64,000 nucleotides of DNA, taken from contig NC_013960.1 of assembly GCF_000024725.1 (NCBI RefSeq), forward strand, positions 1,324,261 to 1,388,260, in the 5' to 3' direction. The notes under the pieces were generated by a model. The model was not told where the DNA came from and did no database searches. It was given only the letters and a program-made list of their open reading frames with translations. How positions within the stretch are numbered: position 1 is the stretch's first letter; the number at the start of each line of letters is the position of its first letter. This DNA comes from Nitrosococcus halophilus Nc 4 (GTDB lineage Bacteria; Pseudomonadota; Gammaproteobacteria; Nitrosococcales; Nitrosococcaceae). Positions 1-9,805 of the stretch are shown piece by piece. Position numbers and translations under genes: made by a program.

Positions 1-234
1 CTTCGTATCGCCGCTGTTGTGGGTTTTCTTATATTACCTGCCGTGCGCTTTCTCGTAGCCGGCTGGGGGTTATTAAATTTAGCAGAATGGATTTCGCTTG
101 GCCTTGCATGCGGGTTCATGTGCAAGCTTACCTGCACCGGAGTATATTCCTCTTCGCATAAATTAATAGCAATAAATTCCTTGCAATCCCCTCAATCGTT
201 CAATGTAAGCTCATCTGCTTCTGGTAATGGGTAA
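1..234 (+). CDS. C-terminal end of an unidentified membrane-like ORF (partial)
   Basis: The reading frame is open from the first base of the window to a TAA at 232-234, so any start codon lies upstream. The first 40 or so residues are hydrophobic (Leu, Val, Ala, Gly rich) and could be one or two membrane helices. The last 35 residues are Ser/Asn rich and look less like conserved protein. It lies just before a polysaccharide cluster on the same strand, so the tail of a polymerase, flippase or other membrane protein of that cluster is possible. I do not recognise it, and it could also be chance open frame. Confidence 0.3.
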   Translation, partial: LRIAAVVGFLILPAVRFLVAGWGLLNLAEWISLGLACGFMCKLTCTGVYSSSHKLIAINSLQSPQSFNVSSSASGNG

Positions 235-321
235 TGGCCGATGTTTTCCATTCTATGGTAATTAGGACCTAAGCCTAGGACCCCTTAAATAGGCAGTCAT
301 GCACAACGGATTTCTATCTTT

Positions 322-1425
322 ATGAGTCGGCGAATTCTAATATACCGCATTGGTAGTATAGGCGATACGGCCGTAGCGCTACCCGCGTTTCGGCTGGTTG
401 CCCAGACGTTTCCCGATGCGGAGCGGCGCGTGCTCACCAATATCCCCGTAAATACAAAAGCGGCACCGCTGGAAGCGGTTCTGAAAAACACCGGATTGGT
501 GCACGGCTATATGGCCTATCCCCTCAGGACGCGAAATTTTCACAAGCTTGTCAAACTGCGGGGTGAGATTTGCACCTGGAGGCCGGATACCTTGATCTAT
601 CTAACCCCACCTCGGGGCCTCTTCAAGGCGTTTCGGGATATGCTCTTCTTCCGGTCTTGTGGGATCAAGAAACTGATTGGCGTTCCTCTGAAACGCGATT
701 TGCAGCAATCCCGGCAATTGGATGGCGGCCATTTTTATGAGCATGAAGCGAGTCGTCTTGGCCGATGCATCTCGACTTTGGGGGAGATTGAACTCGATGA
801 TTCGCAGGGATGGCAGCTCGGCTTGACGGCTCAGGAAAGATCCAAGGCACGGGATGTGCTAATGGCTTGGGAAGGCACTGCATCTTTCGCAGCAGTGAGT
901 ATCGGCACAAAGGCGGATGTAAATGACTGGGGATCTAATAATTGGAAAGCACTTTTCGACCAGCTGAGCAGACGTTATCCGGACTTGGGGCTTGTGTTAA
1001 TCGGTTCGCCAGACGAAGCCGATACAAGCGCTGAGACTGGGCATGCTTGGCAAGGACCCGTCTTGAATTTATGTGGTGGTTTGTCACCGCGGGAAAGCGC
1101 GGCTGTACTCGAGCAGGCTTCCCTGTTTATGGGACATGATAGTGGCCCGATGCACCTTGCAGCCTCGGTTGGAACACCTTGTGTCGCTGTGTTTAGTGCC
1201 CGCAACAAGCCGGGCGAATGGTTTCCTTACGGTAAACAGCATCGAATTATTTATCATCAAATGCCCTGTTTCGGCTGCCGGCTTGTGGTGTGTGAGAAGC
1301 ACGGGAAAAAATGTATTTATTCCATTGAGGTCTCGGAAGTTCTGGCGGCAGTGGAAGAGATTCTTGCTGGGACGAAGCTTAAGAAGCTTGTTTTCGATCC
1401 TGCGCCAATTGAGCTAGTTAAATGA
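322..1425 (+). CDS. Glycosyltransferase family 9 (heptosyltransferase-like)
   Basis: A 367-residue protein of the ADP-heptose:LPS heptosyltransferase (GT9, RfaF/WaaF-like) family, which transfers a sugar from a nucleotide donor to a growing glycan on the cytoplasmic face of the inner membrane. The N-terminus has the family's start, ILIYRIGSIGDTAVALPAF, the loop that opens the first Rossmann-like domain. Near residues 271-290 it has the second-domain donor-site motif HDSGPMHLAASVGTP. Length is normal. Its stop overlaps the ATG of the next glycosyltransferase (ATGA), so the two are translationally coupled. The donor and acceptor cannot be read from sequence. In this context it more likely acts in exopolysaccharide assembly than in the LPS core. 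Confidence 0.85.
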   Translation: MSRRILIYRIGSIGDTAVALPAFRLVAQTFPDAERRVLTNIPVNTKAAPLEAVLKNTGLVHGYMAYPLRTRNFHKLVKLRGEICTWRPDTLIYLTPPRGLFKAFRDMLFFRSCGIKKLIGVPLKRDLQQSRQLDGGHFYEHEASRLGRCISTLGEIELDDSQGWQLGLTAQERSKARDVLMAWEGTASFAAVSIGTKADVNDWGSNNWKALFDQLSRRYPDLGLVLIGSPDEADTSAETGHAWQGPVLNLCGGLSPRESAAVLEQASLFMGHDSGPMHLAASVGTPCVAVFSARNKPGEWFPYGKQHRIIYHQMPCFGCRLVVCEKHGKKCIYSIEVSEVLAAVEEILAGTKLKKLVFDPAPIELVK

Positions 1426-2666
1426 TAACCAAGTCCTTACAATTTTCTGCTATTACTACGCAGTTTCAAGAAGGGGTAGCCGAACCGGCAGTTAAGGTTC
1501 TGCACGTTGTTGCTAATCTGGACAGCAGCTTTGGCGGTCCTGCGAACAGTGTTCCTCTCCTAAGTAAGCATCTCCGCGATCTCGGCGTTGGTTCGCAGCT
1601 CTTTAGCGTTCGGCGTAATCTGCCTGAGAGAAATGAGGTAATCGAGCGTTATAATTTGCCGCACGAAACAGTGCCTGCTCACTTGTTCCCGGGTATTTAT
1701 TTTAGTAGCGTGATGGGACGGCAACTCCGGCTCAATCTACCCGGCACGATACTCCATTTACATAGTATTTGGCCATATCCGGCCTACGCCACGTTCAGAA
1801 CATACCTCCAGCAGGATTTTAAGTTGCTGTGCTCTTTGCGTTCCAATCTATACGGCGCATCACTTAAGCGAAGCAAATGGAAAAAATCGCTGGCTTGGAA
1901 TCTGTTCGTCCGGCGCATGCTGGCTGTATCACACTGTCTCCATGCAACCGAGGAGGGCGAGGTCGAGGCTGTGCGTAGCCTGGGTTTCAAGACACCGGTT
2001 GCAATGATTCCGAACGGTGTCGATCTGGAAGCCTTCAAGGCCATGCCATGGTGTGTAGATGCTAAACAGGCGCTTGGCTTAGATCCCACCCGGCGCTATG
2101 CACTTTTCCTCTCTCGCGTTCATCCCCGCAAGGGACTCGATCGGCTGGTTGAGTCGTTCATTGCCGTTGCCAAGGAGCATTCTGAGTGGGATTTGCTTAT
2201 CGTTGGCCCCCATCAGGACGAGTCCTACTTACGAAAAATCAAGGCGAGAATTGACGCCGCTAGGCTTAGCGCCCGGGTCACCATTAAGGGAGAGTTGGTA
2301 GGGGACGACAAGCTACGCGCCTACGCAAGCGCAGAGTTATTTGTTTTGCCGACGTTGTTTGAAAATTTTGGCGTGGTGATCGCAGAAGCTATGGCCGCAG
2401 GTCGAGCCGTACTTACTACGGTACATACCCCCTGGCCGCAGATTGAACGAGAGCACTGTGGCTGGAGAGTGGAGCTGCAAGGCGGAGAGCTTACTTCGGC
2501 GCTTGGGCAAGCCTTCTCGAAGACTACTGCTGAATTAGATGACATGGGCACCCGGGGAAAGGAGGTAGTGGGGCCCTTCACCTGGCAAGTTCAAGCCGAG
2601 AAAATGCTTGCGGTTTATCAATGGATCCAGGGTCATCGAGAAGCCCCGGACTATGTGGCAAGGTGA
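1422..2666 (+). CDS. Glycosyltransferase family 4 (GT-B, group 1)
   Basis: A 414-residue retaining GT-B glycosyltransferase. The N-terminal acceptor domain begins after about 25 residues with KVLHVVANLDSSFGGPANSV, including the glycine-rich loop. The C-terminal donor domain has LSRVHPRKGLDRLVE and, near residue 312, the E-x7-E signature in ENFGVVIAEAMAAG that binds the nucleotide sugar. The first 25 residues are poorly conserved in appearance, so a later start is possible, but the ATGA overlap with the preceding GT9 gene favours this one. It probably adds one sugar of the polysaccharide repeat unit made by this locus. The sugar is not predictable. Confidence 0.87.
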   Translation: MITKSLQFSAITTQFQEGVAEPAVKVLHVVANLDSSFGGPANSVPLLSKHLRDLGVGSQLFSVRRNLPERNEVIERYNLPHETVPAHLFPGIYFSSVMGRQLRLNLPGTILHLHSIWPYPAYATFRTYLQQDFKLLCSLRSNLYGASLKRSKWKKSLAWNLFVRRMLAVSHCLHATEEGEVEAVRSLGFKTPVAMIPNGVDLEAFKAMPWCVDAKQALGLDPTRRYALFLSRVHPRKGLDRLVESFIAVAKEHSEWDLLIVGPHQDESYLRKIKARIDAARLSARVTIKGELVGDDKLRAYASAELFVLPTLFENFGVVIAEAMAAGRAVLTTVHTPWPQIEREHCGWRVELQGGELTSALGQAFSKTTAELDDMGTRGKEVVGPFTWQVQAEKMLAVYQWIQGHREAPDYVAR

Positions 2667-2703
2667 GGCCTAAATAAACGCCACTACCCCTTATTCTTAA
2701 AGA

Positions 2704-4878
2704 ATGCAAATTTTAAAGAAATATATGATGCCTGATTTTCGACATTCCTTACCAAAGTACGATATAAACATCATCCTCTATTGCCGGAATTTAGCAGTCG
2801 TTGCATTGTGCTTTTTTCTTGCGGCAGGCAGTGTTTCGTCCCAGGTAAAAGAGCAACAAGGCGGGATAGCGGAGGCTGAGGCCCATACGTTTTACGTATC
2901 CCCGGCAGGGAATGACGTATTTTCCGGCCGCCGCCCGGCAACGACAAAAGATAAGTCCGACGGACCTTTTCTGACGATTAAGCGCGCACAGGAAGCTGTT
3001 CGGAAACTGAAGCAGGATAAAGAGCTTATAAAGCCGGTCGTTGTTTATTTGCGGGAAGGGACTTATGAACTCGAACAGCCCCTGCGTTTTACGCCTTTGG
3101 ATTCTGGTACGGCACAATTCCCTACTACTTACACCGCTTATCCTGGGGAACGAGCCGTGATTAGTGGGGGGACGGTGATTAAGGGCTGGAAATCTATGGA
3201 AGGTCCTTTGTGGCGGGCGCCCTTGCCGACCAAGGTATGGGGTGATGTCCCACCGCGGCAACTCTTCGTCGATGGCAGCCGAGCCGTTCGTGCCCGGGAG
3301 CCTGACGACGGTTACTTCTTCTTTGAAGACATAGCAGTTCCCGATAGGCCCGAAGACAAGCTCAACCGTCTTGCCTTTAAGTTCCGAGTGGGACAGTTGC
3401 AAGCGGAATGGTCGGATCTGAAGTCCATAGAAGTTGTGAAATTTTTTGGCTGGGATGAGACGAGAAGGCCGGTTGAGCGGATAGATGAGGAGAGCCGTAT
3501 TATTTATCTGCAAGCGCCGGTTATAAAACGCGCCGATCGCCCTTTAAATTGGTACGGAAAGCGGTTTTATCTCGAAAATTTACATGCGGGCCTGGATGAA
3601 CCCGGTGAGTGGTATTACGACGAGGATAAAGAAAGCCTGCTTTATTACCCAAAGCAAGGGCAGAATCCGGAAGAAATAGCCTTTGTCATTCCCCGGCTAA
3701 CACACCTTGTTATTTTCGAGGGGATTCCAAGTAAGCGCTATGTAGAGTACATTGTCCTACGTAATCTTGCGTTTTCCCACGCGGCGGCAGGGGTTTCACG
3801 AAAAGGATATGCGAGACAGCAATCCAATATATTCGCACCGGCTGCTATCAGTGCACAGGGCGTTCGCCATCTTGTTTTCCGCAATAACGAGGTTGCACAT
3901 ATTGGTCCCTATGGAATAGAAATTGGAGCAGGCTCTAGCCACAATCAGGTTGTTGCAAACCGTTTTTATGACCTTGGTGGGGGCGGTATAAAAGTTGGTC
4001 CCCAAAAATCTTCGAAGAATCTCGCGGAACATTCGAGCCATAATTTGATTACTGACAATACAGTGGAGAATATTGGTCATATATACCTGGCAGCTGCGGG
4101 TATTTGGGTGGGTGACAGTGCCTATAATCGGGTGCTCCATAATGAGGTGACCGCGTTGGCAGGGATGGGGATTTCTGTGGGTTGGCATTGGCACGACAAA
4201 CCGACCGCTACTCATCATAATGAGGTTGCTTATAATCATGTCCACCATATGGGCCGGAAGCTGCTAGGTAGTGGTAGCGGGATTTATACGTTGGGGCGCC
4301 AACCCGGAACGGTGATCCACCACAACCTGGTCCATGATGTGAATCGCTACACGGGGGATGCCGATGAAGAAGGTAAGCATCCCGTCCATCCGGCGTTTGG
4401 ACTTCAGATAGATAATGGTAGCGCAGAAATTACTTTTGAAAACAATGTCATCTATAATGTTCCGGACGCAGCTTATAAGCAACTCGGTGGCCAGTTAGTG
4501 GTGCGTAACAACATCTTTGCTTTCGCGGAGGATTATTTGATCCAGCGCAGAAAAGACCAAGGCTCGATGAGTTTCAAGCGAAATATTGTATATGCTGATA
4601 ACGGCAGGATTTTCGGTGATCAATGGAGCAAGAAGAACGCGGAGATAGATCACAATCTTTACTTCAGTACCGAGCGTCCGCTAGTTTTCGCTGGTAAAAC
4701 TTTTGCGGAGTGGCAAGGGCAGGGCAGGGATCGCAATTCTCTTATGGTCAATCCGCGCTTCACAAACCCCAAGACCGGAGATTTTTCCCTGCCCACGGAC
4801 TCCCCGGCTTTTGATATCGGTTTTGAGCCGATTGATCTCTCAACGGTGGGGCCACGTACCAACGACTTTGATAAGTAG
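2704..4878 (+). CDS. Secreted right-handed parallel beta-helix protein
   Basis: A 724-residue protein with a signal-like hydrophobic stretch at about residues 28-42 (AVVALCFFLAAGSVSS) followed by mature sequence. FYVSPAGNDVFSG and GPFLTIKRAQEAVRKLK are the usual entry of pectate-lyase-like and alginate-epimerase-like right-handed beta-helix proteins. The rest is rich in short repeats of the 'N-x-V-x-x-N-x-F/V' type (for example HNQVVANRFYDLGGGGIKV), typical of helix coils. Such proteins are polysaccharide lyases, epimerases, hydrolases or binding proteins of the periplasm or outside. Between glycosyltransferases and a sulfotransferase it may edit or trim the locus's own polysaccharide. I cannot assign catalytic residues. 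A start at 2728 (MMPDF) is an alternative. Confidence 0.8.
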   Translation: MQILKKYMMPDFRHSLPKYDINIILYCRNLAVVALCFFLAAGSVSSQVKEQQGGIAEAEAHTFYVSPAGNDVFSGRRPATTKDKSDGPFLTIKRAQEAVRKLKQDKELIKPVVVYLREGTYELEQPLRFTPLDSGTAQFPTTYTAYPGERAVISGGTVIKGWKSMEGPLWRAPLPTKVWGDVPPRQLFVDGSRAVRAREPDDGYFFFEDIAVPDRPEDKLNRLAFKFRVGQLQAEWSDLKSIEVVKFFGWDETRRPVERIDEESRIIYLQAPVIKRADRPLNWYGKRFYLENLHAGLDEPGEWYYDEDKESLLYYPKQGQNPEEIAFVIPRLTHLVIFEGIPSKRYVEYIVLRNLAFSHAAAGVSRKGYARQQSNIFAPAAISAQGVRHLVFRNNEVAHIGPYGIEIGAGSSHNQVVANRFYDLGGGGIKVGPQKSSKNLAEHSSHNLITDNTVENIGHIYLAAAGIWVGDSAYNRVLHNEVTALAGMGISVGWHWHDKPTATHHNEVAYNHVHHMGRKLLGSGSGIYTLGRQPGTVIHHNLVHDVNRYTGDADEEGKHPVHPAFGLQIDNGSAEITFENNVIYNVPDAAYKQLGGQLVVRNNIFAFAEDYLIQRRKDQGSMSFKRNIVYADNGRIFGDQWSKKNAEIDHNLYFSTERPLVFAGKTFAEWQGQGRDRNSLMVNPRFTNPKTGDFSLPTDSPAFDIGFEPIDLSTVGPRTNDFDK

Positions 4879-4891
4879 CTGGGGAATATGA

Positions 4892-5761
4892 ATGAGTATT
4901 GCTGTACCTGAATTTTTATCTCCCGCCTACCCCAACTTTATTTATATTGGTCCCGATAAGGCCGGTTCGACTTGGCTTTATAGAATATTAAAAAAGCATA
5001 GCCAAGTTTTTTTGCCGGATGCTAAAGAATTATTTTATTTTGATAAATATTATCACAAGGGGCCAGAGTGGTATTTAAAGCAGTTTAGCACTGCCTCGAG
5101 TGCCCATGTCGTTGTAGGCGAAATTTCCCACGATTACCTTTTTTCTACGGATGCATGTAGGCGTATTGCAAAGGATTTACCACATGCAAAGCTGATGGTG
5201 TGTTTGCGTGAACCCGTAGACCGTGCATTTTCTTCTTATCTTTATATGGTCAGGCAGGGAAGAGTCAAAGAATCATTTGAAACCGCACTGCAACATGTAG
5301 AGGAACTTGTGGATCATGGACGCTATGCCAAGCACCTATCGCACTATTTAGAGCAGTTTTCTCGCGAGCAAATCTATGTGGGCATATTTGATGATTTAAA
5401 GTCGGATCCGTTGGGTTTTATGAATGGTATATATGAGTTTCTAGGTATTGATAATTTCGAGTTGCCAGAAGAACTCACAAAAAAAGTGCTTCCAGCAGCA
5501 AAACCCCGCTCATTTTGGCTGGCCAGGTTTGCTAAACAGACAGCGTTGTGCATACGTGCAATAGGGCTCCCTGCAGTAGTCTCGCGAATAAAGGAATCCC
5601 CCATGGTTTCTCGGATGTTGTATAGCCCCTACACGGAGGAAACTAAGCCCGCTATATCGAATGAAACAAGAAATGAGCTTCGTAATTTATTCTACCCTGA
5701 AGTTCGTCGGCTCGATGAACTGATGGAATCGGATCTGTTATATCGCTGGGGTTATCAATGA
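4892..5761 (+). CDS. Sulfotransferase domain protein
   Basis: A 289-residue PAPS-dependent sulfotransferase. The N-terminal 5'-phosphosulfate loop is GPDKAGSTWLYRILKKH (about residues 18-34), with the Lys and Ser/Thr that hold the sulfate donor. The 3'-phosphate site is REPVDRAFSSYLYMVRQGR (about residues 106-124). Soluble bacterial proteins of this type transfer sulfate from PAPS to sugar hydroxyls or similar acceptors. The gene starts 13 bp after the beta-helix gene with a GGGGAA ribosome-binding site, and its base composition is more AT-rich than its neighbours, a possible sign of separate acquisition. In this locus the natural inference is sulfation of a capsule or exopolysaccharide sugar; the acceptor is not shown by sequence. 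Confidence 0.85.
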   Translation: MSIAVPEFLSPAYPNFIYIGPDKAGSTWLYRILKKHSQVFLPDAKELFYFDKYYHKGPEWYLKQFSTASSAHVVVGEISHDYLFSTDACRRIAKDLPHAKLMVCLREPVDRAFSSYLYMVRQGRVKESFETALQHVEELVDHGRYAKHLSHYLEQFSREQIYVGIFDDLKSDPLGFMNGIYEFLGIDNFELPEELTKKVLPAAKPRSFWLARFAKQTALCIRAIGLPAVVSRIKESPMVSRMLYSPYTEETKPAISNETRNELRNLFYPEVRRLDELMESDLLYRWGYQ

Positions 5762-5851
5762 TGGGTAGTTGTATCTCGTAGGAAAGAATCGGCGATCGCT
5801 AAAAGGAAATGAAGGAAACGTTTGGGATCATGAGCGAGGAAAAAGAAAGGA

Positions 5852-6976
5852 ATGAAAAAGGCATTAATTACCGGGGTTACGGGCCAGGATGGAATGTATC
5901 TGGTCGAGTTTTTGCTGAAAAAAGGTTATGAAATCCATGGTATTAAACGGCGATCTTCTCTTTTTAATACCGACCGCATCGATCACCTTTATCAAGATCC
6001 CCATGAATCAGAACGCTATTTTATTCTGCACTATGGAGATTTAACGGATGCCACTAATCTTATCCGGGTTATCCAGGAGGTTCAGCCGGATGAGATTTAT
6101 AATCTAGCAGCCCAAAGTCATGTGGCGGTTTCCTTTGAAACCCCTGAATACACGGCTAATGCAGATGCCTTAGGGACTCTGAGGTTGTTGGAGGCAATTC
6201 GGATTCTGAGAATGGAAGATAAAGTGCGTTTTTATCAAGCCTCCACCTCTGAGTTGTATGGTAAAGTGCAGTCAGTGCCTCAGAATGAAGAGACACCTTT
6301 CTATCCCCGCTCGCCCTATGCCGCAGCTAAACTATATGCTTACTGGATCACGGTGAACTATCGTGAAGCTTACGGCATGTATGCTTGCAACGGGATTCTT
6401 TTCAATCATGAGTCTCCGGTGCGGGGGGAGACTTTTATCACTCGAAAAATTACCCGCGCCCTGGCGAGAATTGTACTGGGGCTGCAGGATTGCTTATATA
6501 TAGGTAACCTGGAAGCGCGGCGTGATTGGGGCCATGCACGGGACTACGTAAAAGCCCAGTGGCTGATGTTGCAGCAGGAAGCACCTGATGATTATGTAAT
6601 TGCCAGTGGTGAGCAGCATTCGGTGCGGGAGTTCGTAGAGCGGGCAGCACAGATTATAGGATTTTCCTTATGCTGGGAAAGTCGCGGGGGAGCTGATGAA
6701 GTGGGAGTGGTCGCGGCGGTTGAAGGACAAGCTGCGGAGTATGGTTATATCAAGTCTGGAGATATTATTGTCCGTATTGATCCCCGCTATTTTCGCCCTA
6801 CTGAAGTGGAAACTCTGCTAGGAGATCCCAGCAAGGCCAGCAAGAGGTTAGGGTGGGAGCCCCAAGTTACTTTTGATGAGTTGGTGCGGGAAATGATAGC
6901 GGAGGATTTGCAACTGGCCAAACGGGATGCTTTGGTACGACGTGAAGGTTACCGAGCATTTGATTATTACGAGTAA
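5852..6976 (+). CDS. gmd: GDP-mannose 4,6-dehydratase
   Basis: A 374-residue extended short-chain dehydrogenase, the usual length for Gmd. It converts GDP-D-mannose to GDP-4-keto-6-deoxy-D-mannose, the first step to GDP-L-fucose and related deoxysugars. The NADP-binding GxxGxxG is GVTGQDG (residues 8-14). The catalytic Tyr-x3-Lys is YAAAK (about residues 157-161). The family's substrate loops are present ([29 protein letters not shown]). A GAAAGGA ribosome-binding site precedes ATG 5852. It pairs functionally with fcl at 8450, so both GDP-fucose enzymes are in the locus, split by one glycosyltransferase gene. Confidence 0.96.
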   Translation: MKKALITGVTGQDGMYLVEFLLKKGYEIHGIKRRSSLFNTDRIDHLYQDPHESERYFILHYGDLTDATNLIRVIQEVQPDEIYNLAAQSHVAVSFETPEYTANADALGTLRLLEAIRILRMEDKVRFYQASTSELYGKVQSVPQNEETPFYPRSPYAAAKLYAYWITVNYREAYGMYACNGILFNHESPVRGETFITRKITRALARIVLGLQDCLYIGNLEARRDWGHARDYVKAQWLMLQQEAPDDYVIASGEQHSVREFVERAAQIIGFSLCWESRGGADEVGVVAAVEGQAAEYGYIKSGDIIVRIDPRYFRPTEVETLLGDPSKASKRLGWEPQVTFDELVREMIAEDLQLAKRDALVRREGYRAFDYYE

Positions 6977-7081
6977 ATGGTATTTCTTCTTTGCGTAGTT
7001 AAAGCGCGACAGACCAGAAAACATCCTTCCTTTCGTTCAACCAGAACGGCCATTAACCTATAAATTATAAGATTAACATCT

Positions 7082-8308
7082 ATGCGCATTTTAGTGAACG
7101 ACTATGCTGGGCACCCCTTTCCTCTTCAGCTTTCCCGAGAACTCGGTGCTAGGGGTCATAGCGTACTCCATACATACTGTGAGTCTGTGCAGGCGCCTCG
7201 AGGATCTTTTGAGAAAAAATCGGAGGGTACTATTGAAGTGAGTCCGATTCGCCTCCTTAAGGACTTTGACAAATACAGTACGGTGACTCGCTGGTTGCAG
7301 GAAAGGGAGCTGGGGAAAAAACTTGCGGAACGTGTCATTCGATATGCACCGGATGTGGTGGTGTCGGGCAATACGCCCCTTGGTGCCCAATCCCTACTGC
7401 TCCGGGAATGTAGACAACAAGGGATTGGCTTTGTGTTTTGGCTACAAGATGTGCTCGGGGTGGGGTACCGCAAAGCATTGCGGAAAAAGATACCCGTTTT
7501 AGGGGACTTTGTGGGCCAGGCCTTTGAACGTTATGAACAATGGTTACTGGCACGTTCCGATCGGGTAGTTGCCATTACGGATGATTTTATCTCTTATATG
7601 CCAGAGGTGGTTCGACAACGGGATGCGGCCTGTGTGATTGAGAACTGGGCGCCGCTGGACGAACTTCCCCTAGAGCCAAAGCGGAATGACTGGAGCATGG
7701 CTCAAGGTCTTGCATCGACGCGGAATTTTATTTATTCGGGTACCCTGGGCCTTAAGCACAATCCGAGTCTGCTGTATGCTTTAGCTAAGGCGACCGCTAC
7801 TCAGAAAGATGTTCGGGTTGTGGTCATTTCCGAAGGTATCGGCGCGGATTGGTTGGCAGAGAGAAAGCGGGAAGAAGGTTTGAGCAACCTGATCTTACTT
7901 CCTTTCCAACCATTTAGTGTTATGCACAAGGTCTTGGCTGCAGGAGAGGTGTTAGTGGCCCTGCTTGAGAAAGATGCCGGTGCTTTTGCCGTGCCCTCTA
8001 AGGTATTGACTTATCTGTGTGCGAAACGATCGTTGCTGTTGGCAGTGCCTGCCGAAAACCTAGCCGCGCGCATTGTGCAGATGAGTGGCGCGGGGTGGGC
8101 GGTGGAGCCCAATGATAGGGAAGGGTTTGTTACTGCCGGGTTGAAATTACTCGACGACGCCAGGGGACGGGAGCGGATGGCTGCAAAGGGTCGTGCCTAT
8201 GCGGAGCATACCTTTGACATACATAGGATTACAGACCGATTCGAGGCGATTATTGACATGTCCTATCCATCCGCTTCGGTCGGAGGGTTAAGTGAAATAA
8301 GCAGTTAA
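7082..8308 (+). CDS. Glycosyltransferase, WbuB-like (GT4)
   Basis: A 408-residue GT-B glycosyltransferase resembling WbuB/WbvB-type L-fucosamine or fucose transferases. The N-terminus MRILVNDYAGHPFPLQLSRE is characteristic of that subgroup, and the C-terminal half carries FIYSGTLGLKHNPSLLYALA and the donor-site stretch FAVPSKVLTYLCAKRSLLLA, where the subgroup has a P-S-K motif. It sits between gmd and fcl, which supports use of a GDP-deoxysugar or UDP-aminodeoxysugar donor, but the donor is an inference. It should work on the cytoplasmic face on a lipid-linked acceptor. Confidence 0.85.
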   Translation: MRILVNDYAGHPFPLQLSRELGARGHSVLHTYCESVQAPRGSFEKKSEGTIEVSPIRLLKDFDKYSTVTRWLQERELGKKLAERVIRYAPDVVVSGNTPLGAQSLLLRECRQQGIGFVFWLQDVLGVGYRKALRKKIPVLGDFVGQAFERYEQWLLARSDRVVAITDDFISYMPEVVRQRDAACVIENWAPLDELPLEPKRNDWSMAQGLASTRNFIYSGTLGLKHNPSLLYALAKATATQKDVRVVVISEGIGADWLAERKREEGLSNLILLPFQPFSVMHKVLAAGEVLVALLEKDAGAFAVPSKVLTYLCAKRSLLLAVPAENLAARIVQMSGAGWAVEPNDREGFVTAGLKLLDDARGRERMAAKGRAYAEHTFDIHRITDRFEAIIDMSYPSASVGGLSEISS

Positions 8309-8449
8309 AGCGACTTTACCTCCCTGCCGCAGGGGAGAGTTAGGGTTTACTAGGTAAGCAAGCACGGCATGATGGGGTGGAGTATTGGGATTATGAGCAC
8401 ATCATGTTAGATTTTGAAAAAATTTAGAAACTTTATTTGAGCTAATGCT

Positions 8450-9373
8450 ATGCAGCCAGATGAACGAATTTTTGTAGCGGGGCATCGGGGTCTTGTGGGT
8501 GCGGCCATTCTCCGCCAGCTAAAGACCGAGGGGTTTAAAAATCTGATTTTCAGGAGTAGTCGGGAACTGGATCTGCGAGACCGGCGGGCGGTCGAGGCAT
8601 TTTTTGAACAAGAACAGCCGGCCTATGTATTCTTGGCGGCGGCCAAAGTAGGAGGAATTTTGGCCAATAACCGTTATCCCGCCGAGTTCATCTGCGATAA
8701 TCTTCATATTCAGACTAATGTTATCGATGCAGCTTACCGGGGGGGAGTCAAAAAGCTCTTATTTTTAGGCTCTTCTTGTATTTACCCTAAATATGCTCCC
8801 CAGCCCATAAAGGAAGAGTCTCTGCTCACGGGACCTTTGGAACCCACGAACGAGTGGTATGCCGTGGCAAAAATTGCCGGGATTAAGATGAGTCAAGCTT
8901 ACCGCCGTCAGTATGGCTTTAATGCCATTTCCCTCATGCCCACTAACCTTTATGGACCGGGAGATAACTTTGATTTCAAAACTTCCCACGTACTGCCGGC
9001 GCTAATCCGTAAATTTCATGAGGCTAAGGTTGCTTGTGCTCCTGAAGTGGTGGTTTGGGGGAGCGGTACTCCTCGGCGTGAATTTCTGCACGTGGATGAC
9101 CTGGCGGATGCAGCGATTTTTCTGATGCGGCATTATAATGAAGGGGAAATCATTAATGTGGGGACAGGAAAAGATATCACGATTGCAGATCTAGCTCGAT
9201 TAATAAAGGAAATTGTAGATTATTCGGGAGAGATTGTATTCGATACTTCAAAACCCGATGGAACACCGCGCAAGCTATTGGACACAACGAAATTAACCCA
9301 GCTAGGCTGGCAGCCTAAGATAGATTTGCGCGGAGGGATTGCTTCAACTTATAAGTGGTTTCTGGAGAACTAA
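8450..9373 (+). CDS. fcl: GDP-L-fucose synthase
   Basis: A 307-residue NADPH-dependent epimerase-reductase that turns GDP-4-keto-6-deoxymannose into GDP-L-fucose. The Rossmann motif is GHRGLVG at the N-terminus. The catalytic residues known from E. coli Fcl/WcaG are visible at the matching places: Ser near 107 in LGSSCIYP, Tyr136 and Lys140 in NEWYAVAK, and His near 179 in [10 protein letters not shown]. Length is slightly short but complete. Together with gmd it makes GDP-fucose for the locus. Confidence 0.96.
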   Translation: MQPDERIFVAGHRGLVGAAILRQLKTEGFKNLIFRSSRELDLRDRRAVEAFFEQEQPAYVFLAAAKVGGILANNRYPAEFICDNLHIQTNVIDAAYRGGVKKLLFLGSSCIYPKYAPQPIKEESLLTGPLEPTNEWYAVAKIAGIKMSQAYRRQYGFNAISLMPTNLYGPGDNFDFKTSHVLPALIRKFHEAKVACAPEVVVWGSGTPRREFLHVDDLADAAIFLMRHYNEGEIINVGTGKDITIADLARLIKEIVDYSGEIVFDTSKPDGTPRKLLDTTKLTQLGWQPKIDLRGGIASTYKWFLEN

Positions 9374-9805
9374 AAGCATCCTCCATCTAAGGGGTTGTAA
9401 GAAGAGATTCCCACCTTTTATCTTCTGTCCTTAGATGGAAGAGGGTGGAGGTAAGAAAGTGCCTTCACTCTAGCCTTCCTCCTCCAAGGGGAAGGAAATC
9501 ATAGAATGATTCCCTTTGTCTTCTATTCCCTCTCCCTTGATGGGAGAGGGGTGAAAAAATTCCTTTACCCTGATCTACCTTCTTTTAATAGTATCCCCCA
9601 AAATCCTTAAATGCGAGTTTGGTTGGCGGATCATAACCTAAAAAACCATATACTTTAGCAACCAACTTTTCGCGAAGAGAAAAGGGATAAAACTGACTAT
9701 TTATTGATGAATACGGGGTTTAGTAGTGCGGTGTTGTGAGTCTTTTGTGTCTCATATTTTACTCTTCATGTTTTTGCTCGCACAATTCAAATTAAAGAGA
9801 GTACC
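9374..9805. repeat. Intergenic region with hairpin repeats (fcl-wza gap)
   Basis: This 430-bp gap has no convincing gene. It contains imperfect inverted segments built on CCTCCATCTAAGG/CCTTAGATGG at about 9379-9441, and a perfect 9-bp stem with a TTGAT loop, CCCTCTCCC at 9528-9536 and GGGAGAGGG at 9542-9550. The last hairpin recurs in reverse orientation at 36642-36664. It could serve as a transcription end for fcl, but it lacks a strong U-tract. The part from about 9600 to 9805 shows nothing beyond a plausible promoter and leader for the export gene. Confidence 0.45.

Noticed and set aside
2791-3513. Long minus-strand open frame (240 codons) inside the beta-helix gene
   Set aside because: It lies wholly opposite a well-supported secreted protein gene and its translation shows no family features.
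3796-4248. Minus-strand open frame inside the beta-helix gene
   Set aside because: Low-complexity image of the repeats in the coding strand.
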